From Phocaeicola fibrisolvens (GTDB lineage: Bacteria > Bacteroidota > Bacteroidia > Bacteroidales > Bacteroidaceae): a stretch of DNA of 64,000 nt. A program made the position numbers and the translations under genes. The notes beneath the pieces are model-generated. The model was not told where the DNA came from, did no database searches, and saw only the letters and a list, made by a program, of their open reading frames with translations. Below are positions 7,404 through 16,030 of this stretch, in pieces (the first letter of the stretch is position 1; each line of letters begins with the position of its first letter). The DNA lies in NCBI RefSeq assembly GCF_025567125.1, contig NZ_JAOQJI010000007.1, forward strand, positions 1-64,000, in the 5' to 3' direction.

Positions 7404-10247
7404 TCAGCTTCTACTGATTTCCAGTCCTTTGTTCGATAAACTCATTTCCACGAAGCGTGCCCGGTCGTTGGGGCGGCTTTCCGTGAGAATCCGGCGGATA
7501 CGCAGTGCCGCATCCGGATCTTTGGCCACCATGTACAAGTAGCCCCCTCCGCCGGCTCCCGGCAGCTTGTAGCCCAGACACAGGTCGTCAATCCGTTCCG
7601 TCAGTGCCTGTACGGCCGGCGGGTTCGTACCTTCGTCCAGCAGCTGGTTCTGCTTCCACGTTTTCCGTACCAGTCGTCCCATGCCCTCGAAATCATTCCG
7701 CAGGATGGCGTCGTACATGTCCATAGCATGTCCCTTCATCTGCTCCAGCAAGTGCAGGTGACGGTTTGAGTTGAGGAACATTCCCCGCACAATCTCTGCC
7801 AGGATGCCCTTGGCCGTGCGCGTGATGCCCGTATAATATAAAAGGTGGCATTTCCGGTACTCGTCGCTTGTGAACAGGTAGTCCGGCAGCCAGCGTACCT
7901 TCGGTTCCTGGTGCCAGCCCGGCTGCGTCTGCAGCAGTTTCACCCCTTGCAGTACCCCGCCGTACTGATCCTGCCATCCGCCGCCCGTGGTGAGCAGCTG
8001 TTCCAGTATCAGCGTGCGGCTGCCGATGCCCTGCTTGTCCCAGTTCAGGCCGCAGAAATCATTCAGTGCCCCCAGCACCGTCGATGCCAGGATGGAGCTG
8101 GTGCCCAGTCCCGAACCTGCCGGAATGGCCGACAGCAACGTCACCTCAATACCCGTGCCAAACGCCTTCAACTGTGCCTCCAGCGAGTCGAAATGCTCCG
8201 TCGAGAAATTTGGATGGAAACCTGCCAGGGTCAGTGCCGCTTTCGGAATGGAGAACGGCGAACCCACCTTGCTATAATCCTGCAACTCCTCGTAGGTAGA
8301 CACCACCTCCATGGCCCCCAGGTCGATGGAACGCAGGGTGATGCGGTATTCCTTCGACGGTTTGACGTACACCTGCAACGGCGGCTGTCCGTTAAGCTCA
8401 ATGGCCAGGTTCACCACGTTTCCCCCCTCCATCAGGCTATAGGGTGGGGTATCCGTCCATCCCCCCGCAATGTCGATGCGCACCGGGCTGCGGCTCCACA
8501 CAATCTGGTCCGCATACACCGAAAGCTTCGGCTGCTGGCGATGATCCATCGTGCCCGTCAGTCCCTGCCGCATCAGGCCGAACGCCCTGTCTTCCAGGGT
8601 CTTCGCCTCCGGTTTCCCTTCCAGTTCCAGCACCTTCGCGCGGAACATTGCGTCGCTGATTCGTTTCAGCAGGGGAGACCCCTCCGGCAGTTCTCCCGGC
8701 AAGGCGATGCCCCCCTTGGCAAATTCCTCAGCTGCCTCCAGCAAGTCCACCTGATAGAACACGCTCCGTTCCTGGTTCTGGGCCAGCAGGCTCCAGTTTT
8801 CCTTGCGGAACACCTCCCGCTGGGCGAACAGGCGTCGCAGGTTGGCATACGCCGAAATCTCGTCCGCCGATACCTTCCGGGCCTTCTGCCAGATGGCCTT
8901 TCCGGCTTCTCCCTGTCCGCCGTCCGTCATCCATTGCAGCACCGTGCCCAGTTCCTCTATCGAGTCCGTCACCGGGAAAATCGCCGCCGCCTGCAAGTCC
9001 TCACAGCCCCGTATCTCGTCCGCCGTCAGTCCTCTTTCCGCCAGCCATTCCGTCACCGGACGTCCCAGGTAGAGGGTAGAAGCCTCTTTCAAGCTTCCCT
9101 TGAATTTATCGTTGAAGCCATACGGGCGTGCGGCGAATTCCTTTTCGCCCATCGGCACCACGTCGATGCACACTCCCTCCGGCACCTTCAGTTTCCAGTC
9201 GTTGCGCGGCACCCCCGTGACGATGTTCCGGCTGTGCAGCTGCCAGTCCTTGCCCACGTGGCTGTTTTCCACCCAGATTTCCGCGTTGTCCGCCGTCAGG
9301 GTGAAGTCCATCTCCGCATTCTGTACGAACACCGCCGGATGCGGTTTCACCTTGTGGTGCATGATGGCCCGCTGGTCTGTCACACAGTTCTGCACCGCCA
9401 GCGTCGACGAAATCATCTCCCGGCTTGTGCCGTAGTGGTGGAACTCTCCGCCCGGCAGCGGCAGGATGGCCACCTTCAGGCTGTTCAGTTCCTCGTCCGC
9501 GATGCGCGGGTGTGCGCCCAGTGCCAGTCCGAACTCCGAATACATGTCGTAGAACTTCACGTCCCCGTTCGCCGCGGTCGAGCGTTTCACCATCAGTTCC
9601 ACGGCCCGGTCGCTCAGCAGCCAGATGCCGATGTCCATCAGGAACAGGTAATCCTGCATCAGCTTGCCCATCTCCTCCACGCTCGGTTTTTGCAGCATGA
9701 AGTCCAGCTTCTCCGGTTCCTTCCGCGAAGACACGAACACCCCGTGGTTCTTTGCCAGCTCAGGGTCTACCCACAAGCCGTAACACACCACGTCCACGTC
9801 CGGAATGTCCTGCAGCGGCTGAGTAGCCCGGATGTACACGTCGCCGCTGGCAATCAGTGTATGCAGCCCTTCTGGAGCCCGTTCCATGATTTCCTCGTAC
9901 AAAGGCAGTTGCAGTGACAGCAAGTTCTGTGTGAGCCGTTGTCCCCGTGCCCAGCGGAACACCGGAATTGGTGTCAGAATCTTTCCCGACGGCGCATAGC
10001 CCGGCAGTCGCCGGCTCTGACCTCCCGCATGGAGCAGGATACGTTTTTCCTTTGCCAGCCAGTCCCCGAGTCCGGCTGTGTCACCTTCTTCCGTCCGGCA
10101 GGCATTCAGCAGCCACGCCGTACCTCCTCCCGAACCCAGTTTCTTGCCCACCGGGTCCGACGTGCAGAACCACTCCTTGTGGTCCGCGTGCATGATATCG
10201 TGAAAACATTCCACCAGATTTGGTGGCAATGACAGTAACTTTTTCAT
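7404..10247 (-). CDS. fkp: Bifunctional fucokinase / fucose-1-phosphate guanylyltransferase
   Basis: A 947-residue enzyme that phosphorylates L-fucose and then makes GDP-L-fucose (salvage pathway). I start it at MKKLLSLPPNL, as in known Bacteroides Fkp; the open frame extends 12 codons further into AT-rich repeat sequence. The N-terminal guanylyltransferase half has LLHAGGQSRRLPGYAPSGK (71-89). The C-terminal half is a GHMP kinase with the ATP loop PAGSGLGTSS (709-718), an upstream RIDIAGGWTDTPPY segment and a C-terminal KLPGAGGGGYL. Fkp supplies GDP-fucose for capsule and glycoprotein fucosylation in Bacteroides. Its neighbours are fucP (1-bp gap) and the mutarotase. Confidence 0.97.
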   Translation of the reverse strand: MKKLLSLPPNLVECFHDIMHADHKEWFCTSDPVGKKLGSGGGTAWLLNACRTEEGDTAGLGDWLAKEKRILLHAGGQSRRLPGYAPSGKILTPIPVFRWARGQRLTQNLLSLQLPLYEEIMERAPEGLHTLIASGDVYIRATQPLQDIPDVDVVCYGLWVDPELAKNHGVFVSSRKEPEKLDFMLQKPSVEEMGKLMQDYLFLMDIGIWLLSDRAVELMVKRSTAANGDVKFYDMYSEFGLALGAHPRIADEELNSLKVAILPLPGGEFHHYGTSREMISSTLAVQNCVTDQRAIMHHKVKPHPAVFVQNAEMDFTLTADNAEIWVENSHVGKDWQLHSRNIVTGVPRNDWKLKVPEGVCIDVVPMGEKEFAARPYGFNDKFKGSLKEASTLYLGRPVTEWLAERGLTADEIRGCEDLQAAAIFPVTDSIEELGTVLQWMTDGGQGEAGKAIWQKARKVSADEISAYANLRRLFAQREVFRKENWSLLAQNQERSVFYQVDLLEAAEEFAKGGIALPGELPEGSPLLKRISDAMFRAKVLELEGKPEAKTLEDRAFGLMRQGLTGTMDHRQQPKLSVYADQIVWSRSPVRIDIAGGWTDTPPYSLMEGGNVVNLAIELNGQPPLQVYVKPSKEYRITLRSIDLGAMEVVSTYEELQDYSKVGSPFSIPKAALTLAGFHPNFSTEHFDSLEAQLKAFGTGIEVTLLSAIPAGSGLGTSSILASTVLGALNDFCGLNWDKQGIGSRTLILEQLLTTGGGWQDQYGGVLQGVKLLQTQPGWHQEPKVRWLPDYLFTSDEYRKCHLLYYTGITRTAKGILAEIVRGMFLNSNRHLHLLEQMKGHAMDMYDAILRNDFEGMGRLVRKTWKQNQLLDEGTNPPAVQALTERIDDLCLGYKLPGAGGGGYLYMVAKDPDAALRIRRILTESRPNDRARFVEMSLSNKGLEISRS

Positions 10248-10253
10248 CTTTGC

Positions 10254-10391
10254 AATTAATAATGAATAATGAATAATGAACAATGAAGAATTAATAATTA
10301 ATAATTAATAATTAATAATGAAGAATTAACAATGATAGTGGATGGAATGCACCCACTCGTTTTTAATTATTAATTTTTAATTATTAATTGA
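10254..10391. repeat. AT-rich AATTAATAAT repeat cluster between mutarotase and fkp
   Basis: The 145-bp gap is built from short near-repeats of AATAATGAA and AATTAAT (10254-10333), followed by 10361-10389 (TTAATTATTAATT-like), which is roughly the inverted complement of the first part. The two arms could pair into a long AT hairpin around a GTGG/CCAC loop. Similar AATTAATAAT and AATGAATAATGAA strings sit at 10723-10750 and 14878-14911. Confidence 0.6.
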
Positions 10392-10392
10392 C

Positions 10393-10722
10393 TTACAGCT
10401 TAAATATTCGTTCCATTAATTTCCATTTTTCCTGCGACGTCGCTCCCGGCGCTGCTTTCTGGTATTTCGCCATGTGGGCTTCCCATTCTGCCTGGCGGGG
10501 CAGGGTAGCCAGTCGGGCGTAGTCTCGTTCCATGTCAAAGTCGTCGGTGGTATCCATGATCATGAACAGGCGGTTTCCGTCGATGTAAATCTGCATGTCG
10601 GTGATGCCCACTTCGCGGATACCCGCTTTCACTTCTTCCCACACGTGTGCATGTTCTGCCACGTAGGCCTCAATCAGCTCCTTGTCGTTGTAGAGCTCGA
10701 GTGTCTGGCAATATCGTTTCAT
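10393..10722 (-). CDS. L-rhamnose/L-fucose-type mutarotase
   Basis: A 109-residue protein of the RhaM/DUF718 family, full length for that family. Visible conserved parts are EAYVAEHAHVWEEV with the catalytic-type His (His24-His26 region), a GITDMQIYIDGNRLFMIMDT core and the C-terminal GATSQEKWKLMERIFKL. The family interconverts the alpha and beta anomers of 6-deoxy sugars. Next to fkp and fucP the likely substrate is L-fucose, presented to the kinase as the right anomer. That substrate choice is inferred from context, since databases usually name the family after rhamnose. Confidence 0.85.
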   Translation of the reverse strand: MKRYCQTLELYNDKELIEAYVAEHAHVWEEVKAGIREVGITDMQIYIDGNRLFMIMDTTDDFDMERDYARLATLPRQAEWEAHMAKYQKAAPGATSQEKWKLMERIFKL

Positions 10723-10756
10723 AATGAAAAATTAACAATGAATAATGAATAACGTC

Positions 10757-11356
10757 TCAAGATATATTCTTACTAAGAAAATCTTTCAAGGGTTGTAAAG
10801 CAGGTGAACTAAGATTCCAATATTGGATATCATTGAATTGCCATTGTCCACCTCCTAATTTTTTTCGTTTCGTGTTACTTAATGTCTTTTGTGAACTGAT
10901 ATAAGTATATAGTTTTCCTTTCAGGTCTGGGGTTAAGTATTTATCTCCCAAGCAAATCTCATAATCTGAATAACAGTCGAACCAGTGTGCATGATTTTCT
11001 TTCTGCATCAATTCTTCCAATAGATTCTCAAAAATACCATCTTGTGCATTATCGGGAAAAAGGAAGATTCCATCAGCCTGCATTTCATTGTCTTGCAGTT
11101 CTTGGTTAATGCGTTTCATGGTAGCTGTAAATCCATATCCGGTAGCTGGAGTATCTGCATCAAACACAATCAGATTTTTTCCCCCTTCAATGGTATTCTC
11201 TTTAAATTTGTTGGCTACATTCACTAGATTGGAATTTCCGTCTACACAAATTATTTTATATTGTTCTTCGGTAAATCCAAGATTCCTTATCACAGTATCT
11301 AGAAATACATATTCGGATGTTTTTTCATACCGTGCTTCAATGAATATATGTGTCAT
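10757..11356 (-). CDS. TOPRIM-like partner of the upstream ATPase
   Basis: A 199-residue protein. An N-terminal beta strand ending in an acidic residue (IFIEARYEKTSEYVF, Glu7) and a later strand with an acidic pair (NLIVFDADTP, Asp66 and Asp68) reproduce the E...DxD spacing of TOPRIM domains such as those in OLD nucleases, DUF3226 or RloB-like proteins. Which family it belongs to cannot be settled by eye. It starts one base after the stop of an AAA ATPase gene, so the two are an operon and probably a two-protein effector and sensor system. The local sequence is AT-rich (11161-11220 is 20/60 GC) beside GC-rich fkp (8521-8580 is 39/60), pointing to acquisition by transfer. Confidence 0.6.
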   Translation of the reverse strand: MTHIFIEARYEKTSEYVFLDTVIRNLGFTEEQYKIICVDGNSNLVNVANKFKENTIEGGKNLIVFDADTPATGYGFTATMKRINQELQDNEMQADGIFLFPDNAQDGIFENLLEELMQKENHAHWFDCYSDYEICLGDKYLTPDLKGKLYTYISSQKTLSNTKRKKLGGGQWQFNDIQYWNLSSPALQPLKDFLSKNIS

Positions 11357-11357
11357 C

Positions 11358-12398
11358 CTATCTTACCTCCATTTCTTGTTTAATAGCATACGCAAGTTCT
11401 TCTGCACTATAACGTAAGGCTACAAGTTCGTCATCATTTTTTCTTATTAGTTTGTAGGATGCAATAAGTTGCGGTTGTTTCGATTTTCCGATAGCCTTGA
11501 CTAGTGATTTAACTAAATCTAGACTATGTGTAGAGGCAAAAATTTGCGTATGATGCTTTTGACACATATAGAGGATGACTTCCCATAGTTGTGGCATCAC
11601 GGAGAAATGCAAGCCATTGTCCAATTCATCTATAATGAGTATGCCATTTCTACATTTATAAATGGAAAGTATGACTGCCAATACCTTACGTACTCCATCT
11701 CCTAATACATTGATTGGAAGTCGTGTCGGTAGCCCTACGTCTACCATTATTCTGCTGCCTACCAGTTGCAAGTCAATGATGCGTGGTTCTATAATTTTGA
11801 GTGCCTCTATAATCTCATTTTCCTGTTTGTTTTTGATTATTTCAGCTAATTTCTCCACAATGTTGGTTTGCATGTGGTTAGAAGGAATATATTCTGCATA
11901 AAGTGTTTCCTTGTACCTTTTGTCAGAAGTTATATTTCCTTTTTTCTCTTCTGTAATTACTAGCTCAGAATGGTACTTATTTTCTTTTTCTGCTTCTGTG
12001 GAAAAGTTAATTTTTAAACCATAGCGTTTACCCGCACTTTCTGAGGAAGTCTTTTGTAAATCTTCCAAAGAGATATTCTGAGAATGCGATTCAATCATTT
12101 GGATAGAAACGTGTCGGCTTTGTTCTCCTTGGCTTGTTAATTGTATAATATGGTCAGGATTTGCTTGATAGAATTCAATTTTTAAATCTGTTTCTTCTAG
12201 TGAGTCCAATGCTCTGGCATTATTTGCTAAAATGGGCAATATAGGATTGTCGGGGCCTGACAATATAAATAATGACTCTAGTAAAGAAGATTTGCCACAA
12301 TTATTCTTTCCAAAAAAGAGATTTACCAATTCAAGTTTATGGAGTGTACATTGGCGGATTCCTCTATAATTTTCTACTGAGAAGTCTGTATAAATCAT
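11358..12398 (-). CDS. OLD/AAA15-type ATPase
   Basis: A 346-residue ABC-like ATPase of the type found in OLD-family and abortive-infection systems. The Walker A loop is GKNNCGKSS (30-38), the signature-like region is LGDGVRKVL (232-240), Walker B is ILIIDELDNGLHF (253-265) and the switch is FASTHSLDLVK with His291. There is no zinc hook and only a short insert between the two halves. It pairs with the downstream TOPRIM-like gene (TAG, one base, ATG). The pair has its own promoter upstream, and a role in phage defence is inferred from architecture only. Confidence 0.8.
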   Translation of the reverse strand: MIYTDFSVENYRGIRQCTLHKLELVNLFFGKNNCGKSSLLESLFILSGPDNPILPILANNARALDSLEETDLKIEFYQANPDHIIQLTSQGEQSRHVSIQMIESHSQNISLEDLQKTSSESAGKRYGLKINFSTEAEKENKYHSELVITEEKKGNITSDKRYKETLYAEYIPSNHMQTNIVEKLAEIIKNKQENEIIEALKIIEPRIIDLQLVGSRIMVDVGLPTRLPINVLGDGVRKVLAVILSIYKCRNGILIIDELDNGLHFSVMPQLWEVILYMCQKHHTQIFASTHSLDLVKSLVKAIGKSKQPQLIASYKLIRKNDDELVALRYSAEELAYAIKQEMEVR

Positions 12399-12429
12399 AT
12401 TTGTAGCTATTTTCCTGTGAATTGACAGG

Positions 12430-12466
12430 ACAAATGTAACAAAAATAACCTGTTTATTGTATCAAA
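12430..12466 (-). promoter_or_regulatory. Promoter of the ATPase/TOPRIM-like pair
   Basis: On the minus strand a TTTG (12463-12466) lies 24 bases before TACATTTGT (12430-12438), an exact -7 match to TAnnTTTGY. Transcription would start near 12423, about 25 bases before the ATPase start codon. The spacing is a few bases longer than the usual 19-21. Confidence 0.5.
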
Positions 12467-12527
12467 ATTGTTGCAGAATCTCAAAAAAACACCGAAAAAC
12501 GAGGGATATGTATATGCTTCATGTTTT

Positions 12528-13541
12528 TCATTTTGTTCTTTCTTCCTCTATGTTTCTGACTTCTTCCTCCGACAGTCCGGTGGCCTCTGCAATCTGTGCC
12601 GTAGTTAGTCCCAGTGCTTTTAAGTTGCGTGCAATTGCGGCTTTTTCTTCCGCACGGCCTTCCGCACGACCTTCCGCACGACCTTCTGCACGACCTTCCG
12701 CACGACCTTCCGCACGACCTTCCGCACGACCTTCCGCACGACCTTCCGCACGACCTTCCGCACGGCCTTCCGCACGGCCTTCCGCACGGCCTTCCGCACG
12801 ACCTTCCGCACGACCTTCCGCACGTTCCGTCATGATGTTGTCCCTCAGAATCACGATATTATCCAAGTGTTTGTAGTATGCCTTCAGTTCCTCTCGACTC
12901 ATGCGGTCCAGTTTCAGTTGCTCCTTCACCTTGTCCAGTCCCGGTGCCGTGGCATGTTCAGGTACATTTCCCGTATTCAGGTAATAAATCCATTCTTCCA
13001 GTGGCGTCTTCGCCACCCGGTTGAAATCGTTCACCTTCAGGATGTAATACTCTGGATAGAGTTGGCTCACCTTGTCCACTTTGAATGTCTGTCTCTGGAA
13101 CGGGCTCAGTTCTAGGATGTCTCCCTCATGGATACCCACGAACTCCGTCTTTCCGTGATACACGAAATCCTTTCCGTGTCCCAGCGAGAAATACACGATG
13201 TTCACGCTGTACACCTTCCGCACCTTCTCGTAGCCTTCCCCCCGGTTGATATATTCCGTCACCAGCTTGGAAGCCCCGAAGAGCATCCGTTGGAAATACG
13301 CAAACTCATTGTTGTTCTGTACCTCGATGAGCACCAGTTCTCCCTTCGAGTTTTCTGCCAGCATGTCCACCCGGTTGTACTTGTCAAACTCATCCTCCTG
13401 GTTGCTTTCGCTTTCCAGCAGTTTGTGGATGGTCACCTTTTCCTCCAGCAGTGTGGTGAGCAGTCCTTCCAGCACCGCATAGTTGGCCTTGTTGCGCAAC
13501 AGACGCTTCATGGCCCAGTCAAAACGAATATAACTTTCCAT
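12528..13541 (-). CDS. Rpn-type PD-(D/E)XK nuclease with RAEG repeats
   Basis: A 337-residue protein of the Rpn / PDDEXK-transposase-like family (PF12784). The nuclease core has Asp59 (NRVDM), then Glu73 and Gln75 in LVLIEVQNNN, giving the D...ExQ active site. Residues 240-299 are fifteen copies of RAE(G/E), encoded by a 12-bp tandem repeat. The last 38 residues form a small helical tail (IARNLKALGL, TTAQIAEATGL) that is typical of the family. Rpn proteins in enterobacteria promote recombination and some give phage defence, partly through shorter products from internal starts. Met214 and Met237 are candidate internal starts here, by analogy only. Confidence 0.85.
   Translation of the reverse strand: MESYIRFDWAMKRLLRNKANYAVLEGLLTTLLEEKVTIHKLLESESNQEDEFDKYNRVDMLAENSKGELVLIEVQNNNEFAYFQRMLFGASKLVTEYINRGEGYEKVRKVYSVNIVYFSLGHGKDFVYHGKTEFVGIHEGDILELSPFQRQTFKVDKVSQLYPEYYILKVNDFNRVAKTPLEEWIYYLNTGNVPEHATAPGLDKVKEQLKLDRMSREELKAYYKHLDNIVILRDNIMTERAEGRAEGRAEGRAEGRAEGRAEGRAEGRAEGRAEGRAEGRAEGRAEGRAEGRAEGRAEEKAAIARNLKALGLTTAQIAEATGLSEEEVRNIEEERTK
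12645..12827 (-). repeat. 12-bp tandem repeat coding RAEG, about 15 copies
   Basis: Fifteen nearly identical 12-bp units (plus-strand form TTCCGCACGACC or TTCCGCACGGCC, one with TTCTG) lie inside the nuclease gene. Because the unit is a multiple of three, copy-number change keeps the reading frame and only alters linker length between the nuclease core and the C-terminal helices. The repeat also keeps all other frames open, which explains the spurious ORFs here. Confidence 0.95.
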
Positions 13542-13592
13542 AGGGCAATGCCTTTATTTTGTTCTTTTTACAAAGGAAGCAAATTCTCCGCA

Positions 13593-13650
13593 GAAAAGCA
13601 AAAAGATTCCCGCATCTCCTGCCTTAAAAACGCTGGGATGGGGAATCTTT
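13593..13650 (-). terminator. Terminator of the first polysaccharide operon
   Basis: Arms 13602-13616 and 13637-13650 pair over about 14 bp (AAAGATTCC with GGAATCTTT, then CATC with GATG after one bulge). On the minus strand the stem is followed by TTTTTGCTTTT. It lies about 50 bases past the fcl stop codon and before the Rpn gene, so it ends the long wza-to-fcl transcript. Confidence 0.7.
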
Positions 13651-13698
13651 CGTTTTCTGTTGTGCGCCGTATCCGGCTCTTCATTTTTAATTATTTAT

Positions 13699-14841
13699 TT
13701 ACACCGTCTGGTGGTTGATGCAAATCCCTTTCAGGTACCATTCATACAAGCGGTGGATACCCTCGTCGATTTCCACCTTGTGGTGCCATCCCAGGCTGTG
13801 CAGCTTGCTCACATCCGTCAGCTTGCGCAGCGTGCCGTCCGGTTTGGATGCATCCCAGCGCAGTTCGCCCTTGAAGCCGATTTCCTTCATGATCTTTTCG
13901 GCCACTTCACGGATGGACAGTTCCTTGCCCGTACCCACGTTGATGTGGCAGTTGCGGATTTCCGTGATGCCGTCGGCGTTTTTCACCGAAGCGTCGTACG
14001 TCTGCTTGAAGTCCACGTTCAGCAGCACGTGTACGCTGGCATCCGCCATTTCCTCGCTCCACAGGAACTCACGCAGCGGCTTTCCGGTACCCCAGAGGGT
14101 CACCGCTTCGGCTGCTATGCCGTAGTGCGCCAGCACCTCCGTAATGTCTTTCTCGTCCGATGTGCCGTTCACCACAAATTTCTCGCCGTTGCGCATTACG
14201 CTCACCGGACGCAGGCTGATGTCCTTGCGCACCGCTTCCCAGTCACCCTCGTTCAGGCATTTGGCCAGGTAAATCTTGCGGATCATGGCCGGCAGCACGT
14301 GGCTGTTCTCCAGGTGGAAGTTGTCGTTCGGACCGTAAAGGTTCGTCGGCATGACGGCGATGTAGTTCGTGCCATACTGCAAGTTGAAGCTTTCACACAT
14401 CTTCAGTCCCGCAATCTTCGCGATGGCATACGGTTCGTTCGTATATTCCAGCGGAGAGGTGAGGAGCACTTCCTCCTTCATCGGCTGCGGTGCTTCGCGC
14501 GGATAGATACACGTACTTCCCAGGAACAGCAGCTTCTTCACCCCGTGACGGAAACTCTCGCCAATCACGTTCTGCTGAATCTGCAAGTTCTGGTAGATGA
14601 AGTCCGCCCGGTAGTGCAGGTTGGCCATGATGCCCCCTACGTGTGCGGCAGCCAGAATCACGGCATCCGGCTTTTCCTCATCGAAGAACGCCTTTACGGC
14701 CACCGGGTCCAGCAGATCCAGTTCCTTGTGTGAGCGTCCCACCAGGTTGTTATATCCTCTTTCCTTGAGGTTGTTCCAGATAGCGGAACCCACCAGTCCG
14801 TGGTGTCCCGCTACATATATCTTTGCTGATTTATCCAACAT
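13699..14841 (-). CDS. fcl: GDP-L-fucose synthase
   Basis: A 380-residue SDR-fold enzyme that converts GDP-4-keto-6-deoxy-mannose to GDP-L-fucose with NADPH. It has the nucleotide loop GHHGLVGSA (12-20), the family segment ILAAAHVGGIMAN, a catalytic Ser in GSTCIYP and the YAIAK Tyr-Lys pair. It is longer than the roughly 320-residue E. coli enzyme because of an insert around KDISLRPVSVMRNGEKF, which is usual in Bacteroides homologues. It is the last gene of the first polysaccharide operon, directly after gmd. Confidence 0.95.
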   Translation of the reverse strand: MLDKSAKIYVAGHHGLVGSAIWNNLKERGYNNLVGRSHKELDLLDPVAVKAFFDEEKPDAVILAAAHVGGIMANLHYRADFIYQNLQIQQNVIGESFRHGVKKLLFLGSTCIYPREAPQPMKEEVLLTSPLEYTNEPYAIAKIAGLKMCESFNLQYGTNYIAVMPTNLYGPNDNFHLENSHVLPAMIRKIYLAKCLNEGDWEAVRKDISLRPVSVMRNGEKFVVNGTSDEKDITEVLAHYGIAAEAVTLWGTGKPLREFLWSEEMADASVHVLLNVDFKQTYDASVKNADGITEIRNCHINVGTGKELSIREVAEKIMKEIGFKGELRWDASKPDGTLRKLTDVSKLHSLGWHHKVEIDEGIHRLYEWYLKGICINHQTV

Positions 14842-14909
14842 ACTAAAACCTCCGTTTCTTCGTAGAAAAATCCCGTTTTAATTGTTAATTATTAATTGTT
14901 CATTATTAA

Positions 14910-16004
14910 TTACTTCACGATTCCTTTCTCCAGGTATTCTGCCAGGTTCGTACGGATTTCTTCGCCCGCCTTTTCTACAGCTACCTTCGCCATATCTGAA
15001 TCCACCATGATGTTAATCAGTTCCTCGAAAGAAGTCTTGGTCGGGTTCCATCCCAGTCTGGCTTTCGCCTTGGTCGGGTCACCCCAGAGGTTCACCACGT
15101 CGGTCGGACGATAGAAGTCTTCGCTCACTTCCACCAGACACTTGCCGGTAGCCTTGTCGTATCCCTTTTCGTCGATTCCTTTGCCCTTGAATTCCAGTTC
15201 GATGCCGGCACGTTTGAAGGCCAGGTAACAGAATTCACGCACACTGTGCTGTTCGCCGGTAGCGATGACGAAATCTTCCGGTTCGCTGTTCTGCAGGATG
15301 AGCCACATACACTCCACGTAATCCTTGGCATATCCCCAGTCGCGCAGCGAGTCGAGGTTACCCAGGTACAGCTTTTCCTGCTTGCCCTGTGCGATACGGG
15401 CCGCAGCCAGCGTAATCTTACGTGTGACGAACGTTTCTCCGCGGCGTTCTGATTCGTGGTTGAACAGGATACCCGAGCAGCAGAACATGTTGTAAGCCTC
15501 GCGGTATTCCTTCACAATCCAGAAACCATAGAGCTTGGCCACTGCATACGGGCTGTAAGGATGGAACGGCGTGTTCTCGTTCTGCGGCACTTCTTCCACC
15601 TTTCCATACAGTTCCGAAGTAGATGCCTGATAGATGCGGCAAGTCTCTGTCAGTCCACACAGACGTACGGCTTCCAATACGCGGAGTACCCCTGTAGCAT
15701 CCACGTTGGCCGTAAATTCCGGCGAGTCGAAGCTTACCTGCACGTGGCTCTGTGCGGCCAGGTTGTAGATTTCCGTCGGGCGCACCTTGCTCACTACCTG
15801 CAACATACTCATGGAGTCCGTCAGGTCCGCATAGTGCAAGTGGAAGTTCGGTTTTCCTTCCAGGTGCGCGATACGTTCGCGGAAATCCACAGACGAGCGG
15901 CGGATGGTGCCGTGTACGTCATAACCTTTTTCCAATAAGAATTCAGCCAGGAACGATCCGTCCTGACCCGTAATACCTGTGATTAATGCTACTTTTCTTT
16001 CCAT
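14910..16004 (-). CDS. gmd: GDP-mannose 4,6-dehydratase
   Basis: A 364-residue enzyme making GDP-4-keto-6-deoxy-mannose from GDP-mannose, the first committed step of GDP-fucose synthesis. I start it at MERKVALITG; the open frame runs 25 codons further into the manC-gmd gap. Visible motifs are ITGITGQDGSFLAEFLL (NADP loop), TIRRSSVDFRERI, the catalytic YQASTSELYGKV region and the YSPYAVAKLYG Tyr-Lys pair. The neighbours manC upstream and fcl downstream complete the mannose-1-phosphate to GDP-fucose route. Confidence 0.95.
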   Translation of the reverse strand: MERKVALITGITGQDGSFLAEFLLEKGYDVHGTIRRSSVDFRERIAHLEGKPNFHLHYADLTDSMSMLQVVSKVRPTEIYNLAAQSHVQVSFDSPEFTANVDATGVLRVLEAVRLCGLTETCRIYQASTSELYGKVEEVPQNENTPFHPYSPYAVAKLYGFWIVKEYREAYNMFCCSGILFNHESERRGETFVTRKITLAAARIAQGKQEKLYLGNLDSLRDWGYAKDYVECMWLILQNSEPEDFVIATGEQHSVREFCYLAFKRAGIELEFKGKGIDEKGYDKATGKCLVEVSEDFYRPTDVVNLWGDPTKAKARLGWNPTKTSFEELINIMVDSDMAKVAVEKAGEEIRTNLAEYLEKGIVK

Positions 16005-16030
16005 ATAAAAATAAAAATGAGGTTTATAAA

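Noticed and set aside
12457..12876. Plus-strand frame coding SARP repeats
   Set aside because: It is the antisense reading of the 12-bp RAEG satellite, which is open in all frames.
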